NCBI GenBank assembly: GCA_004835665.1
Contig: RBKR01000022.1
Span: 744,001-808,000 of the forward strand
Source: Phoma sp. XZ068
Lineage: Eukaryota; Ascomycota; Dothideomycetes; Pleosporales; Didymellaceae
Direction: 5' to 3'
Length of the DNA: 64,000 bases
The notes beneath the pieces were generated by a model that ran no database searches, was not told the origin of the DNA, and saw only the letters and a program-made list of their open reading frames with translations. Positions 23,391 through 34,804 of this stretch are shown piece by piece. The first letter of the stretch is position 1, and each line of letters begins with the position of its first letter. A program made the translations under genes and the position numbers.

Positions 23391-24549
23391 ATTACTTGCT
23401 TTGCATTGCTCATGCTTGACTTGCTTTTTCTTTTACGATGGATGTACTGCTCTGCTTTGCTGTACTGGATGTACTGCTGTGTTGCGTTGTTGATACAGAG
23501 TGGAATAGGTGGATCCACTTGCTATCCGACTTCTCCCGGTCTAATCTATCATCATCATCTATTGTTAGCGTTGTGCATATCAGGCTTGCATATCAACCTT
23601 ATAATCAACCTTATAATCAACAACCTCGCACACCAACACACTTGTAGTAAAACCGACAAAAGAACGCAGAACAACACAGTACAAATACAACCATACGCAT
23701 TGACAAGAAAAAGAAAAAAAAATCGATCCGGATAGAGATACTAACACAGACACAGACTCAGACTGAAATACCGTTGAATGAGAATGCAGTTCTTAATAGC
23801 ATCCACCCTTTCGATTCCTCACCTGTCTGCTTATATATCGTAGCTACTTATATCTACATGCATGCACTGCTGTTTCGTCGTACTTAGCTGCGGGGTGTTT
23901 GATAGTACTAGCAAGATAGGTAGGTTGGTACGAGATGGAAAGGAGAAGGAAGGGAGGGGTGTGTGTTCGAATGCGACGGAGCGGGTTTTGGTGGACGTGT
24001 GGATGTGTAGTATAGTGGCGTATAATGTCGTATAGTGGAGTTTCAGGTAGGAGGATGAGATAGTACCGAGACGCAAACGCTAGTCTAGGCTAGGAATTCA
24101 TTGCTATAGGTGCTTTGTGATGTGGTTAGATGTGGACTACTCGCTTGATTGATGTTACTCACTTGATTGTAAGGTGGAGTAGTATATATAACGGTGCCTG
24201 TGATAGAGATAGAGATAGATAGTGCGTAAGGCTAACTTTAGATTGGGGATAAGAGAGTAAATACTAAGTATCAAAGAGCGGGTAGTTATCAAGATACTTG
24301 TATACACCAGTGTTTTCATCGGATATATAGAGTATTGTAGAGTGTAGTATAAGGTAAGATAGAATAAAATTGTATCGTCGAGAGTTGCAAGCGCGTGTTA
24401 TACTACGAACGCCTATGCGTATGTTGCTGGCTTTATTAGCAACGCACTCCTTCCCTGACTATACACTATATTCTAGCAAGTACTACACAGCATTTAATAT
24501 ACGAAACAGCGCGTAACACAGCACTCAAGATAGTAAAGACTAGACAACA

Positions 24550-24720
24550 CCAACCAAACAACTAATGAATGCATATACATTAACTCAACACAAGACACTC
24601 CTTCTTGCCGCAAGTACAGTATTGTATTTAATAGAGTAAGATTGTAGAAAGAGACATAGGGATTAGTCCATGCTATTAACGCCTCGTTACTGGGGAGTTT
24701 ATACTTCTAATACATCCCCT
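24550..24720 (+). repeat. Diverged direct repeat, copy A
   Basis: Shares an ordered set of blocks with copy B: CAACCAAACAA, TGCATATAC, TTGCCG, CCATGCTnTnAACGCC and TATACTTCTAATAC. Similarity was judged by eye, so boundaries are approximate. Confidence 0.5.
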
Positions 24721-25111
24721 GTCGTTTGTCTATGGCTGTTATTCATATAATGAACGCGACACGCGCTTGAGATTAGGACGGAGACGGAGAGGAGTGGGCG
24801 GCAAATCGCGGAAAATGCATGCGTGTACACGGTACAGTATAATATACCCCGGGTAAACACTACGTATAGGGCGGCGCTCAAGATAGAGATTAGACAGAGG
24901 AAATAGTGTATAGCGAGCAGCGAACAGTGAGCAAAATATATGTTTACACTTCCAACGGATATAGAAGATAGTAGAGAGAAATTTAAACACTTGTCTACAC
25001 TGTAAAAGCAGGACAATACACCACACACCATACAATTGAAAGCCTAGGAGACGATGACGAACAGCAGTCCAAGCCCAAAATCACGACAGACAGCACGAGC
25101 AGCGAACATTA

Positions 25112-25265
25112 AACACCGAACAAACAATTCATGCATATACTACCACAACCCTTTTTGCCGTATACCTAAACCTACGTGTAATGTAGTGGAGAGCGACGCA
25201 GAACGCCAGGCCATGCTCTAAACGCCCAAGCGTTACGCGTGAATTATACACTTCTAACACTTTCT
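25112..25265 (+). repeat. Diverged direct repeat, copy B
   Basis: Contains, in the same order as copy A, CGAACAAACAA, TGCATATAC, TTGCCG, CCATGCTCTAAACGCC and TATACACTTCTAACAC. The two copies differ by small indels and substitutions, suggesting an old duplication. Confidence 0.5.
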
Positions 25266-25425
25266 CACTCCTACAACCACGACTACCATTCTGCACCGGC
25301 CTTATAACCCGCCCCTTGCCCTCGGCGTTCATGCCGGGGCATCGCTCATGTATCCCTCAGCTCCGCCCTTTTTCACTCATTTCGCGTCGCTTCGCTTCGC
25401 TTCGCTCGCTCGCTGCGCCCCCTCC

Positions 25426-28400
25426 CTACTGAATATCAAACATCTTCTTCAGCTCAATCAGCAACTTCCACTCCTCCTGGCTGACGTCATTCCGGAAGAA
25501 CTCCTTCAGCGTGTCGATGCTCTTGCGGCTGATGGCCGAGTACAGCGGGTCCTCTTCCTCCAGGTGGCGGCCGTACATGGGCTGGTTGGGGCCCTCGATC
25601 TTGACGGCGACAGACGGCTGGCCCTTTTTGCAGACTTGGATTTGCTTGTGGTCGCGCTCGATGGATGTACTGCGTAAAGTTAGCAAGACGAATTCAATAA
25701 GGTTGTGTGATTTGGGACGTACACTCTGCCGAGCTGGATGACTTCCTTGACGCCGGTGATTGGGTTCTTCTTGATGGCGCAGATGGGTGTTGTCATCTTC
25801 AGGTTGCCCTCGACGACGTCGACACCGATGACGATGGGGTCTTTCTTGTTGAAGACGGCGACGGGGCGCAGCACGCAGGGGAAGACGGCGAGCATCTTGC
25901 TTTCCTCCTTGCGCTGCTCCTCCAGCTGCTTCATGTGTGCTGTGAACTTATCGAAGAGGTGGTAGATGATGTCTGCTTCGAAGATCTTGACGCCGATCTC
26001 GTCGGCGTACGCCTTCGCGTCTTTGTCGACCTTGACGTCGAAACACAGCATGACAGCGAACTCCTTGGCCTTTTCTAACATGATACCTGCGCGGAGTACG
26101 TCCTTTCGGAATACAGGGCCGATCGAGATGGTGGCGACGGGGATCTTGGAGACGCGCAGGAATTCGAGGAGGGCTTCGAGGGAACCCAGGGTCGAGGCTT
26201 GGACGGAGACACCACGGCCGGTCTTGGAGACCTTGCCGAGCAGGTGCTCGAGGTCGCCCATGACTTCGTCCATGAGGTCTTCCTCGTCGTCATCGGGGCC
26301 GACAACGAGCAGGCGAGATCCAGCAATGGCGGTGTCGAGGCCATCGGCGGCGATCTTGATACCCATGGCGGCCTTGACTTCCTTGTTGTGCACGTACACC
26401 GACTTGACACGCAGCTCCTTCATCTCGGCGGGTGTGAGGAGCGCACGCACGTTAGTGACGATGGGTTCGGGATTACCGCAGACCACTATCCGGTCGCCCT
26501 CGTGCAGGACACCGTTGGACAGAATGACGTCGATAGTTGTACCAAGACCTTCAATAACCTTGACCTCAAGAACGGTACACTCGACCTCAGACAGGTACAT
26601 GAGGTTGTTCGTAAGACGGCTCTGGGTGAGGCTGACAATGAGCTTGATCATGTCGGGAATACCCTCACCGGTGTGCGCAGAGGTAGGGCACACCGAGACG
26701 TACTTGGACATGTTCTTGTTCTTGAAGTGCAGCTCGGAGTTGAAACCCTGTTCAGCCAGCTGAGTGCGCACGAATGTCCATCGCTCCTCGAACTCGGACT
26801 GAACCGACGCCTTCTGGAGGTTGAAGCTGTCTTCGAAACCGTTGTTGTCGATCTTCTTCCAGCCGAAGAGGCGATCGATCTTGTTGAGAGCGACGATGAA
26901 AGGTGTCTTCCTGCCACGGAGCAGCTTCATCGACTCGATAGTCTGGGGCTCGAGACCGTGCATGATATCGATAACCAGGATGGCAATGTTACACAGGGAC
27001 GAACCGCGAGATCGCAAGTTGGTGAAAGACTCGTGACCAGGGGTATCGATGACCAGGAGACCGGGGACGTTGAACTTGAAGCTGTGGTCCTTGTTGACCA
27101 CGGCAACCTTCTTCTCCAGAGCCTCGACGGGGAAGTAGGTGGCACCAATCTGTTGCGTGATACCTCCGGCTTCGCCCTCCTGGACGTTGGTCTGGCGAAT
27201 CTTGTCGAGCAGCTTGGTCTTACCGGTATCGACGTGACCGAGAATACAGCAAATGGGGGATCGCAGGTTGTCCTTGGAACGCTGAGCAAGAGCAGCCTCG
27301 TGAGCCTCCTTTCGTCGGTCGGCAGCGGCCTGCTTGCGAGCAGCTTCAGCCCTTTGTGTGGCAGTCCCTTGCTCGTCCTCCGAAGAATCATCCTCGCTGT
27401 CGTCGTCTGAGTCTTCCTCGGATTCGGAGTCTGAATCAGCGCCTGTCGCAGCGGGCTTCGCAACGGTCTTGTCCGCTGGTGTAGGTGCCGCCGCCGCTGC
27501 CTTTGCTGCTGCAGCCTTGGCCTCTTCTGCCTTCTTGTCTGCTGCCTTTTTCTGCTCCTCTTCCTCATCTGTGTCAACATCCCAGCTGTCCTTGACGCCG
27601 TCCATCTCATCGGCCTCAGCCTCCCAGTCATCAACAGAGGCCTCTCCCTTCTCGGCTTCAGCGGCTTTGGCCTTCTCGGCCTCTGCCGCAGCCTTCTCCT
27701 CAGCCAGCTTCAGCTCTGCGAGCTTCTTCGCAGCCTCTTCGGCTTCGCGTGCCTCCCGCTCCTTCTGCTCCTGTAGCTGCTTCCTCTTCTTGCGGTCGTC
27801 ATACTTGGGCTTCTTAGGCGCTTCTGGCTCGCCCTCAAGAGCCGCAACCTTTACGCCGCTCTCGAGCATCTGCTTCAAGCGCAAGTCGGCCTTGGCCTTG
27901 GCTTCCTTTTGCGCCTTGGTCATGTATTTGCCCTCCTTCTTCAGCTGCTCGATCTTCTCCTTCTCGCGCTGCTTCTTGGCTGCCTTGGCCTCTTCCTTGC
28001 GCTGGCGCTCCTCTTCAGCGAGCTTCTCTTCCTCCTCGGCGCGGGCCTTCTCTTCGGCCTCGAGGCGAGCTTGCTCCTCCTGCTGCTTGCGCAGCATCTC
28101 CTGTTGCTTCTGGAGAGCTGCAAGAGCTGCGGGCACCTTCTTCTTCTTGCCACCGGCAGCAGCGGGCTCGGGAGTGGGTGCGGCGACTTCGACGGGTTTG
28201 GCTTCGGCAGCCTTGGGCTCGGGCTTCGCAGGTCCGGTGGCCTTCTTCTTCGCAGCCTTATGTCCAGTCAGTTTCAGATACATAGTAGAGCTTCAGTAAA
28301 ACGTACCAACTCCTTCTTTCGCTGCTTCTCCTTCTCCTTCTTCTCCTTCTCCTTCTCTGCCTTGGTCTTCATGCGCGGCGCCTCTGTGGGTGGTGTCTCG

Positions 28401-28765
28401 GGCGCAGGCTCCTCCTTCTGAGCAGCGCCGCCCTTCTTTGCCTTCTTGCCGTAGTTTCCAGCAAAGACGTCATCGTCATCCTCAAAGTTGGCCTCCTGCG
28501 GGGCCTTGTCCGCGAAGGCATCGTCGCCGTTGGCAGCCGGGGGGTCTTCGCCCTCGACTTCTGTGTTGGCGCCCTTCTTATTCTTCTTCTTGCCGCGCCT
28601 TTGCAGGGCAGCCATCAGACCGCCACCCACCTCTTCCTCAGCGCCGGCCTCTTCGGCAGCCTGGGCCTCCTGGGCAACAGCATCGTTCTCGGCGGTGACA
28701 GTCTCACCGAGCTCAGCCTCCCAGTCATCCTCCTGCTGCTTCTTCTTGCCCTTCTTTGGCGCCAT
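25426..28765 (-). CDS. FUN12: Translation initiation factor eIF5B
   Basis: Ribosome-dependent GTPase that joins the 60S subunit to the 48S complex. Predicted 1078 residues from exons 28765-28307, 28256-25723 and 25669-25426 (introns 50 and 53 bp). The N-terminal 450 residues are highly charged, rich in Lys/Glu/Ala, with coiled-coil stretches and an acidic Ser/Asp/Glu block, as in other eIF5Bs. The G domain is complete: G1 GHVDTGKTK (about 493), switch GGITQQIGATYFP, G3 DTPGH, G4 NKID, G5 SAHTGEG. Beta-barrel domain II, domain III and domain IV follow, ending in LKKMFDIQ. The conserved LGRVTSIE segment is rebuilt exactly across the last intron, which supports that junction. Confidence 0.97.
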
Positions 28766-29345
28766 TTCGTCGGTCGAGCTTTTCGAGGAAGGAAATGTGG
28801 TCGCTCGTGCGTATCTAGGGTGCCAGCAAGAGCAGTTCCTGTGGCGGCGGGGTTGACAAGGTCAGGTTTAAAGTCACAAAGTACAGGTTCACGTTCGAAG
28901 TGGACCCTGCAGACTAGCTAGCGTTTTTGAAAGATCCCGTGAGTCAAAACTAAGCCAACGAAGGCCTGGATCTAGCAAGGAAGTGACAGGAAATTGAAGC
29001 GTGAGCCAAACGCACACAACGCGATCGAAATTCGTCTGCTGCTTCGATTGTTCTTGGTGGCGCTAATTGGTGGGGTAGCGGTCCGTGCACACTACGGTTG
29101 TCAAAGGCTGTGGCGTTGCAGCAACATTACAGATGTATTGCCGACCACAAAGGACATAGGCATAGCTGCGAAGCGCCTCTGAGGCCTAAATGGAAATCAG
29201 CTGATAAACCAACCTAACCTTCCTTCCAGAGCTCACGAACGTTGGCCTTGTCATTTTTTTCTTCGACTATAAAGATGCCTTGATTGCCAATCCAAAAGCT
29301 GAACAACAGTTCATCGTCGTAGCCACGCCTCCACACGCGTGAGCT
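28766..29345. promoter_or_regulatory. Divergent intergenic region, eIF5B/Zn2Cys6 factor
   Basis: 580 bp between the start codons of the minus-strand eIF5B gene and the plus-strand regulator. TATAAAG occurs at about 29267, about 80 bp upstream of the regulator start. No gene is supported. Confidence 0.45.
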
Positions 29346-30603
29346 ATGCCCTACGTAATCAGGGCTCACCAGAAAACTAGATCAGGTTGTAGCGCCTGCA
29401 AACTTCGACGCGTCAAGGTAGCCAAAAGCCAAATACTTTGTCTCTTAGCGTGCGTTGACCTCCTTGCAGTGTGACGAAACAAAGCCACGCTGTGCAAGAT
29501 GCTTGCGCTATGGATCTGAATGCGTTTACCGGAGTAGTACAACGCGGACAATCAGCTCGACTACTGACAGTACCACTCAAAATACAACAACAGAGGGTGA
29601 CAATGCTTCGTTGCAGCTGGACATCCCGCCAGGCACGTTGGAACCTCATGACAGCCGAAGACAGCTAGACCTCCGTTTAATGCACCAGTACTGTGTATTC
29701 ACAACACAATACTTCGCCTCTACTTTTCCTGAGGAAGTTGCAGTGTCTTTGAGAGTTGACATCCCTCGGGTCGCGTTCCGCCACGACTTCCTCATGGACG
29801 CTATCCTACTGGTTGCAGTCGTACACCTAGGTTGCAGTGACCCCGACACGATTGAGACCCTTCCCATTTGCCTCTACCGCAATCGAGCTTTGAGTAGCTT
29901 GCGCAGAGCAGTAGCGCAGATATCCTCCAGCAATATAGGCGCCATCCGTGGAGCGTCTGTCTTAGTTGCGACCATCTCGTTTGCTGCCGACCGAATCTCT
30001 GGCGAAACTGGCTTGTGGGTGGTAAATTGGCTAGCTCTTGCTTTTGGACAACGCAATTTTCGCAGTCCAGGGGCCACACCTGCTTCTACTCCAACGCCAG
30101 GCCCTGACGATGGCCCGCCATGTCCATCCTTGTATGGCTCTTTTGAGGGTATCCCAGCGTCGAAAGTCATACCAATGTCGATATTGATGGCTCTCGACAA
30201 TGGTAATGATGTTCTTGACGAGACAGGTCGCAGTGTCCTGTGTCGCGCTGCAGAAGAGTTAGGAAGACTCATCAGCACACTAAGACATCCATATGAGCAG
30301 TCGTGGCTGGAGAAAAAGATCAAGGCTTGGGCATTTGACGTCGTGCCACCAGATTTCTACAAATTAGCGCGTCAAGACAATCCGCACGCCTTGATCATAT
30401 TGGCGCATTTCTTGGTGCTCTTCAAACTTCTGCCCGATGGGTGGGTGTACGAAGGCTTAGTTGAACATGATATTGGGGTGATCAGCCAGGCACTTGCCCC
30501 GGTTTGGCAGCAATACTTGGTCTTGCCACAAATGGCATTACGGACACATGAAAATGCTTCGGTCGTTGCCTTGCTTCTCAGCTGTCTTGAAAACAACCAG
30601 TAG
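29346..30603 (+). CDS. Zn(II)2Cys6 transcription factor
   Basis: Nuclear regulator of 401 residues. Exon 1 is 29346-29417, a 52-bp intron follows, and exon 2 is 29470-30603. The intron splits the zinc cluster: CSACKLRRVK comes from exon 1 and CDETKPRCARCLRYGSEC from exon 2, giving the full C-x2-C-x6-C-x5-C-x2-C-x6-C motif at residues 15-42. A short Ser/Thr linker leads to a C-terminal helical regulatory domain of the type following zinc clusters in UPC2-like and related factors (LDLRLMHQYCVFTTQYFA). Targets unknown. The intron position is itself typical of this gene class. Confidence 0.9.
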
Positions 30604-30973
30604 TCGAATTAGTCATCTCAGAAGCTGTTGTAGGGTAATGAAGGGATATGTGTTCGTACGAAATTTATTCCAGAAAATGAGTATATAGTGTATTTGACAT
30701 ATTCAGCTGATAGCACCAGCTTTTACCTTCACGACCGACACCACCTTGAACCTACCTCGAACGCATGGCAACGCCACTCAACGCTCAAGTGTTGGCTCCA
30801 AAGCAACTAACTTGTATTATTCCTCCCTACTCAACAGACCCGATTGTACACAAACTCCTATCCCCCCCCCCCCCCCCCGGCCTTTTTCCTTCACCCATAC
30901 TTAGCTGTCCTCACCCCAATACTCCCAGCCCCGCTATCTCGCATATTGAATCCGACAACAAATCTGCCACATA
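30604..30973. other. Convergent intergenic region with poly(C) run
   Basis: About 370 bp between two convergent stop codons, containing a 17-base C homopolymer. No gene is supported. Confidence 0.5.
30862..30878 (+). repeat. Poly(C) homopolymer of 17 bases
   Basis: An uninterrupted C run, rare in fungal genomes and prone to length error in sequencing. It lies just downstream of the RTA1-like gene stop. Confidence 0.85.
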
Positions 30974-31872
30974 TCATGTCACCTGCTCCCCATTCCGCAG
31001 TAGCTCAATTTCCTTACGACCCGGTACATACTCTGATGGGTGGCGAAAGATGAGAATAGCCAGAACGCCAACCATCAAAGTAGAGTCGCAGATGTACAAG
31101 AAAGCCTCGCTGGTCTGCATCGGAGAATCACGATCGCCCGTAAATTCCACCAGACGAAAGACAGATCGCACGAAGATCATCGCACTCGATGCGTAAATAA
31201 TCAGCATGACACCTTTCCAGCCATGTCCTCGCCGAGACGCGTCCAGACTCAACGATGCTTCAGTGGGGTGGCTCGATAGCCGTCTATGGAAGACGCTCGC
31301 CAGCGCAACGAACACAACGAAAAAGACAATTTGCAAGGCCAGTCCAACGAGAATGATTGCCTTGCCGCGCGAGAAATTGCTGCTTAGCATGCCAGAGCCC
31401 ATGATCTGGATGAGGAAAGTGACAGCATCGCCTCCGACAAAAACCAGCGTCAGTCTCGAAGGCTTGATGGGTAAGTACTTCTCTCCGCGGACGAGGAGGA
31501 CCATGCGGCCGAGGACCATGTAGATGGAAGCTGCGAACAGAGCGGGGGCGACGAGGATGCAGAGAGTTTGGATAATGAAGAAGGTGAGGTTGGAGGTGTT
31601 TGTGGCGGAGAGGTATCGAGTGATGTAGCCCACGATCTCAACTGTGGTAGTTAGCAATGCTCTTGTGTCAATCTACTACCTTCCGATTCTTGCATAACTG
31701 AATAGAGAGACTTACGAGCGCCACCTATGACTAGAACAATAAAGTATCGCGCTTGTCGACGATATATAATCCAGACGTGCCAAATAGTAGTGATGATAAA
31801 AAGAACCAAAAATATAATAGCAGCAGCAGGGCTAGGCTTGTACTGCCAGGGGTTGGAAGATTTGCCTGTCAT
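30974..31872 (-). CDS. RTA1-like seven-transmembrane protein
   Basis: Integral membrane protein of 274 residues. Exons are 31872-31716 and 31641-30974, with a 74-bp intron. Seven hydrophobic segments are visible, with family-style motifs such as IGGALEIVGYITRY, APALFAASIYMVLGRMV and FRLVEFTGDRDSPM(Q)TSEAFLYICD. The last of these is the conserved E-F-x-x-G region followed by a helix typical of RTA1/RSB1 proteins. The family includes yeast Rta1 (7-aminocholesterol resistance) and Rsb1 (sphingoid-base export). Substrate here is unknown; stress-related lipid handling is inferred. The short charged C-terminus is cytoplasmic. Confidence 0.92.
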
Positions 31873-32005
31873 TCTAAGCTGTGAGATTCAGTGTAGTGAA
31901 GTTTGATATATTTTCAAGAGACATTGTCTCTGGTATTTATTAGTCGGTGGTACGTATTCCAGTGCAAAAATATCACGGAGGAAACCGTTGTTGTTGATGG
32001 GTGCC

Positions 32006-32054
32006 ACTTCGCACCTCGCATCTCGCACTTCGCATTTCGCACCTCGCATTTCGC
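32006..32054 (+). repeat. 7-bp tandem repeat (A-Y-Y-T-C-G-C)7
   Basis: Seven consecutive heptamers of the form ACTTCGC, ACCTCGC, ATCTCGC or ATTTCGC. The variation is all C/T at positions 2-3, and the TCGC core is invariant. Confidence 0.9.
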
Positions 32055-32275
32055 ACTCGGTCTCGGAGCGAGGGAACGCGTCGTTTTACTTTAAGATTAA
32101 AATTAGCAGTATTCTGAAGTATGCATTGTTGCTACCATACTAAACATAAAGTTTGTATCTCATTATGCAATTGTTTTTTAATAAATCTACAGTCTTAACA
32201 TCGTACCTGGATTCATGTCAGTATCTTCGAAAGCTGCGCGTGCATGCATACATTAAAACTGCTGGTCTTTGCTGC

Positions 32276-33014
32276 TCAAGCATCGGTCATATCCGAGTCA
32301 CCATCGTAATCAGTGTATGATTCATCCGACGATGACGAAGATATTTCCAACTTGAACTGACTTCTACCTTGGTTGCCATGGCTGACTTCGTGATCGACAG
32401 AAGGGTGAGCTGCACGTCCAGATCCGTTCTATTCTGTATCATCTTCTTCGTCTTCCCAGTGAAACCATGCTTCATCGAACTCCACGTCGTTCTCCCGGTT
32501 GTATACGCGAAACACGTTGTGACGCTTTATCTGGATCGGCCAGACCCATTCAAACGCCGAGTCACAGCTGCCGAGAAAACATACCTTATACTCAATGATA
32601 TCGTTGATGTATCGATATTCAAGGATCCTACATATAGGCCAGTCGACCACGAAGTTTCTATCTCAGTCTCTGAAACTGCTGCTTTGTATCGTCGACCTGT
32701 AACTTACACATGTACAGAGTTTCTATGACCTTCATGATGATCTGAGCAGGCCAGCCTTTGGGATCCAGGATGGGATCCAGGATGGGATCCAGGATGGGAT
32801 CCCAGCCCAAAACCTACCAAGGATGGTTGTCTGGGATGGTTTTCCTGGAATATTTATACGCATGTTTGAGATATTGGTGGATGTGCGTTCGGTCTGTCTC
32901 CAGGACTTGACACTCGATGCTGCCCCAAGGATGCGCTAGAGTCGCGCTAGAACGCGTCCTATCCACGCAACCTCCCTCGTTACTAGTCCCGGTTGCGTAA
33001 ACCATCCAGAACAA
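32276..33014 (-). pseudogene. Decayed hypothetical gene with two in-frame TAG stops, chromodomain-like segment
   Basis: One minus-strand frame is gene-like over about 740 bp but is broken by TAG codons at 32816-32814 and 32431-32429. Between them lie in-frame ILDP repeats, GWPAQIIMKVIETLYM, and, after a likely intron (GTAAGT donor near 32704), a block ICRILEYRYINDIIEYKVCF whose pattern recalls a chromodomain. After the second TAG the frame continues with an acidic tail (LEISSSSSDESYTDYDGDSD) to TGA at 32278-32276, a composition hard to explain by chance. Both stops could derive from CAG by C-to-T change. The 5' limit and family are uncertain. Alternatively the first TAG lies in an intron. Confidence 0.5.
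32761..32802 (-). repeat. 12-bp tandem repeat encoding DPIL units
   Basis: Three perfect copies of GGATCCAGGATG plus a partial fourth. In the minus-strand remnant frame they read as repeated Asp-Pro-Ile-Leu. The 12-bp period preserves the reading frame. Confidence 0.85.
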
Positions 33015-33400
33015 TCAACACGTCCTTCTAGGGAGCTGCTGTTATATAGAATGAAATTATGGCGTCAGAACTGGTCACCTTGGTTCGTCCATGGTGGTCT
33101 GCAGATAATATACCAAGACCAGACCCGCAATCAGCTCCACGACCACAAGATTAGAACCATCAAGAACAGTCCGTACAGTGAAAGACCTGTGCTATACGTC
33201 GTCGATTCCCACGTATTGTAGACTTGATAGTGGCACTTCCAATGATCTTTTGCGGTTTCGAAGCTGGCAGTCGTTCGGGCGGGGTCGAAGGATGACGTAA
33301 CATGCCAGGTGCGATAACAAAGGTTGAAGTAACACCACACCCTCAAAAGATTACAACAAAACTCAATCTTCATACAGTGATTTCGCTCGGATAGTTCAAG

Positions 33401-34054
33401 ATGGTCACCCCAGAGAAGCCTTATCTCGATCGTGTATTCGCCGCAAGCAGCACAGAAGAATCCCGTCGCCTTTATGATGAATGGGCTGCGACGTACGACT
33501 CAGACATGGTAGCACATGATTTCAAAGCTCCACATCTTGTCGCAGAAGGAGTCGCCAGAGGTCTAAAGCTGAACCACTTGCAACAAGACCCTAGCCATCT
33601 CCTCAAGGGCCTCCGAATCGTTGATGCAGGTTGTGGGACTGGGACTGTGGGAAACGAACTCATGAAGATGGGTGCAGAAGATATTGATGGTCTCGATATC
33701 AGCGAGGGCATGCTCAACGTGGCACGCAAGACCGGAGCGTACAAAGTTTTGAAGATTGCAGATTTGACAAAGAGGCTCGACATTGAGGACGGGGAGTATG
33801 ACTCGCTTGTCTGCAGCGGAACATTTACGCAAGGCCATTTGGGACCTGAGCCGCTTGCCGAATTTGTACGTATAGTCAAGAGTGGTGGTGTTATTGTTGC
33901 TACGGTGCTGGACACCCACTGGCTAGAGAAGGGCTTTGAAGCTGAGGTCGAACGGTTGGCAAAGTTCGGTGTGTGCGAGATTGTGGAGAAGGAAGTACAT
34001 CAGTATCGCAAGGGCTCGGGAGGAGGGAGAATCCTGATCTTAAGGTGTATCTGA
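33401..34054 (+). CDS. Class I SAM-dependent methyltransferase
   Basis: A single-exon 217-residue protein with a Rossmann-type methyltransferase fold. Motif I is IVDAGCGTGTVG (about 73-84) and the acidic residue after strand 2 is in GLDISEGML (Asp99). YDSLVCSGTFTQGHLGPEPL resembles motif IV and post-motif in the Williams-Beuren region METTL27-like group. The N-terminal LYDEWAATYDSDM is also typical of that group. Substrate unknown; small-molecule methylation is likely. No signal peptide or targeting sequence is seen. Confidence 0.9.
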   Translation: MVTPEKPYLDRVFAASSTEESRRLYDEWAATYDSDMVAHDFKAPHLVAEGVARGLKLNHLQQDPSHLLKGLRIVDAGCGTGTVGNELMKMGAEDIDGLDISEGMLNVARKTGAYKVLKIADLTKRLDIEDGEYDSLVCSGTFTQGHLGPEPLAEFVRIVKSGGVIVATVLDTHWLEKGFEAEVERLAKFGVCEIVEKEVHQYRKGSGGGRILILRCI

Positions 34055-34804
34055 GTTGCAAACAATTCATGTGCGCAGTACGTGTTGTTTGATGAAACCG
34101 AACAGGTACTGCGGCAGGCGGCTTCTCATATACTTGAGCATCGTTCAATTCCATAGTCCATCTTCTATTCAATATCTTTCCTCTCGACACGTCCACACCT
34201 CCCACTTCTATTGCCAATCGCACTCCGACCATTGCAAATATAGACAATTCAAATTGCTATTGTCATTAGCTTGCTTCACCAAGGCTGGCAGCTGAAACTG
34301 AACACATTAGCAGGTGCCAAACTATGTCTTCATCTCAGCCGACAACATGTGACCTTACTTGAAAGCACGAATCAAACCTTCTGACTGCACACCACGCACC
34401 AATCGATCACTGCAAAGTTCAGGTTGGCGCGCAAATAGGAATCAACTCCACACCAAGATTACCACACTGTTTCTCACTAATGTCTCATCAGACGATGGAT
34501 TTCTTGTTCCTGCTCTATATCATTAATGTAAAATTCATGAACCGCTGCCTTTGGACATCTTGCGAATATGAACAATGCTACTGATGCAGTAGTTTTGTTT
34601 CTTTGTGAAGCTTAACCTGCTCCATCAATTTCTTTGACAGACAAACACCCAACTCCACCATTGCCCTAGGATCCTGTATCATTGCTGATTCACATGTATT
34701 GTGTAATGTATGTATTGCCCCGTTGGGGCGCGAAAGTTTGTGCAACTAACCCAAATGGAGGCTGGCCACGGTGTATCAAAATATCCTGTAAGTGTTCCAG
34801 CACA
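34055..34804. other. Intergenic region
   Basis: About 750 bp between the methyltransferase stop and the 3' end of the convergent small secreted protein gene. No gene, repeat or RNA is supported. Confidence 0.5.

Larger units (their letters stand above)
23112..25425. other. Long AT-rich convergent intergenic region with repeats
   Basis: About 2.3 kb between the 3' ends of LAT1 and eIF5B, much longer than the neighbouring gaps. It starts with an AGCGA/GAGCT-rich stretch after the LAT1 stop, then a pentanucleotide microsatellite, then AT-rich sequence with a diverged internal duplication. Open frames here are short, of random composition, and lack family signatures. Confidence 0.6.
31873..33400. 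other. Intergenic region with tandem repeats and a gene remnant
   Basis: About 1.5 kb between the RTA1-like and methyltransferase genes. It contains a 7-bp tandem repeat, a decayed minus-strand gene with a 12-bp in-frame repeat (annotated separately), and the upstream region of the methyltransferase. Nothing else is supported. Confidence 0.5.

Noticed and set aside
26199..27410. 403-residue plus-strand frame opposite eIF5B
   Set aside because: Complement of highly biased eIF5B coding sequence; no family motifs and composition typical of antisense frames.
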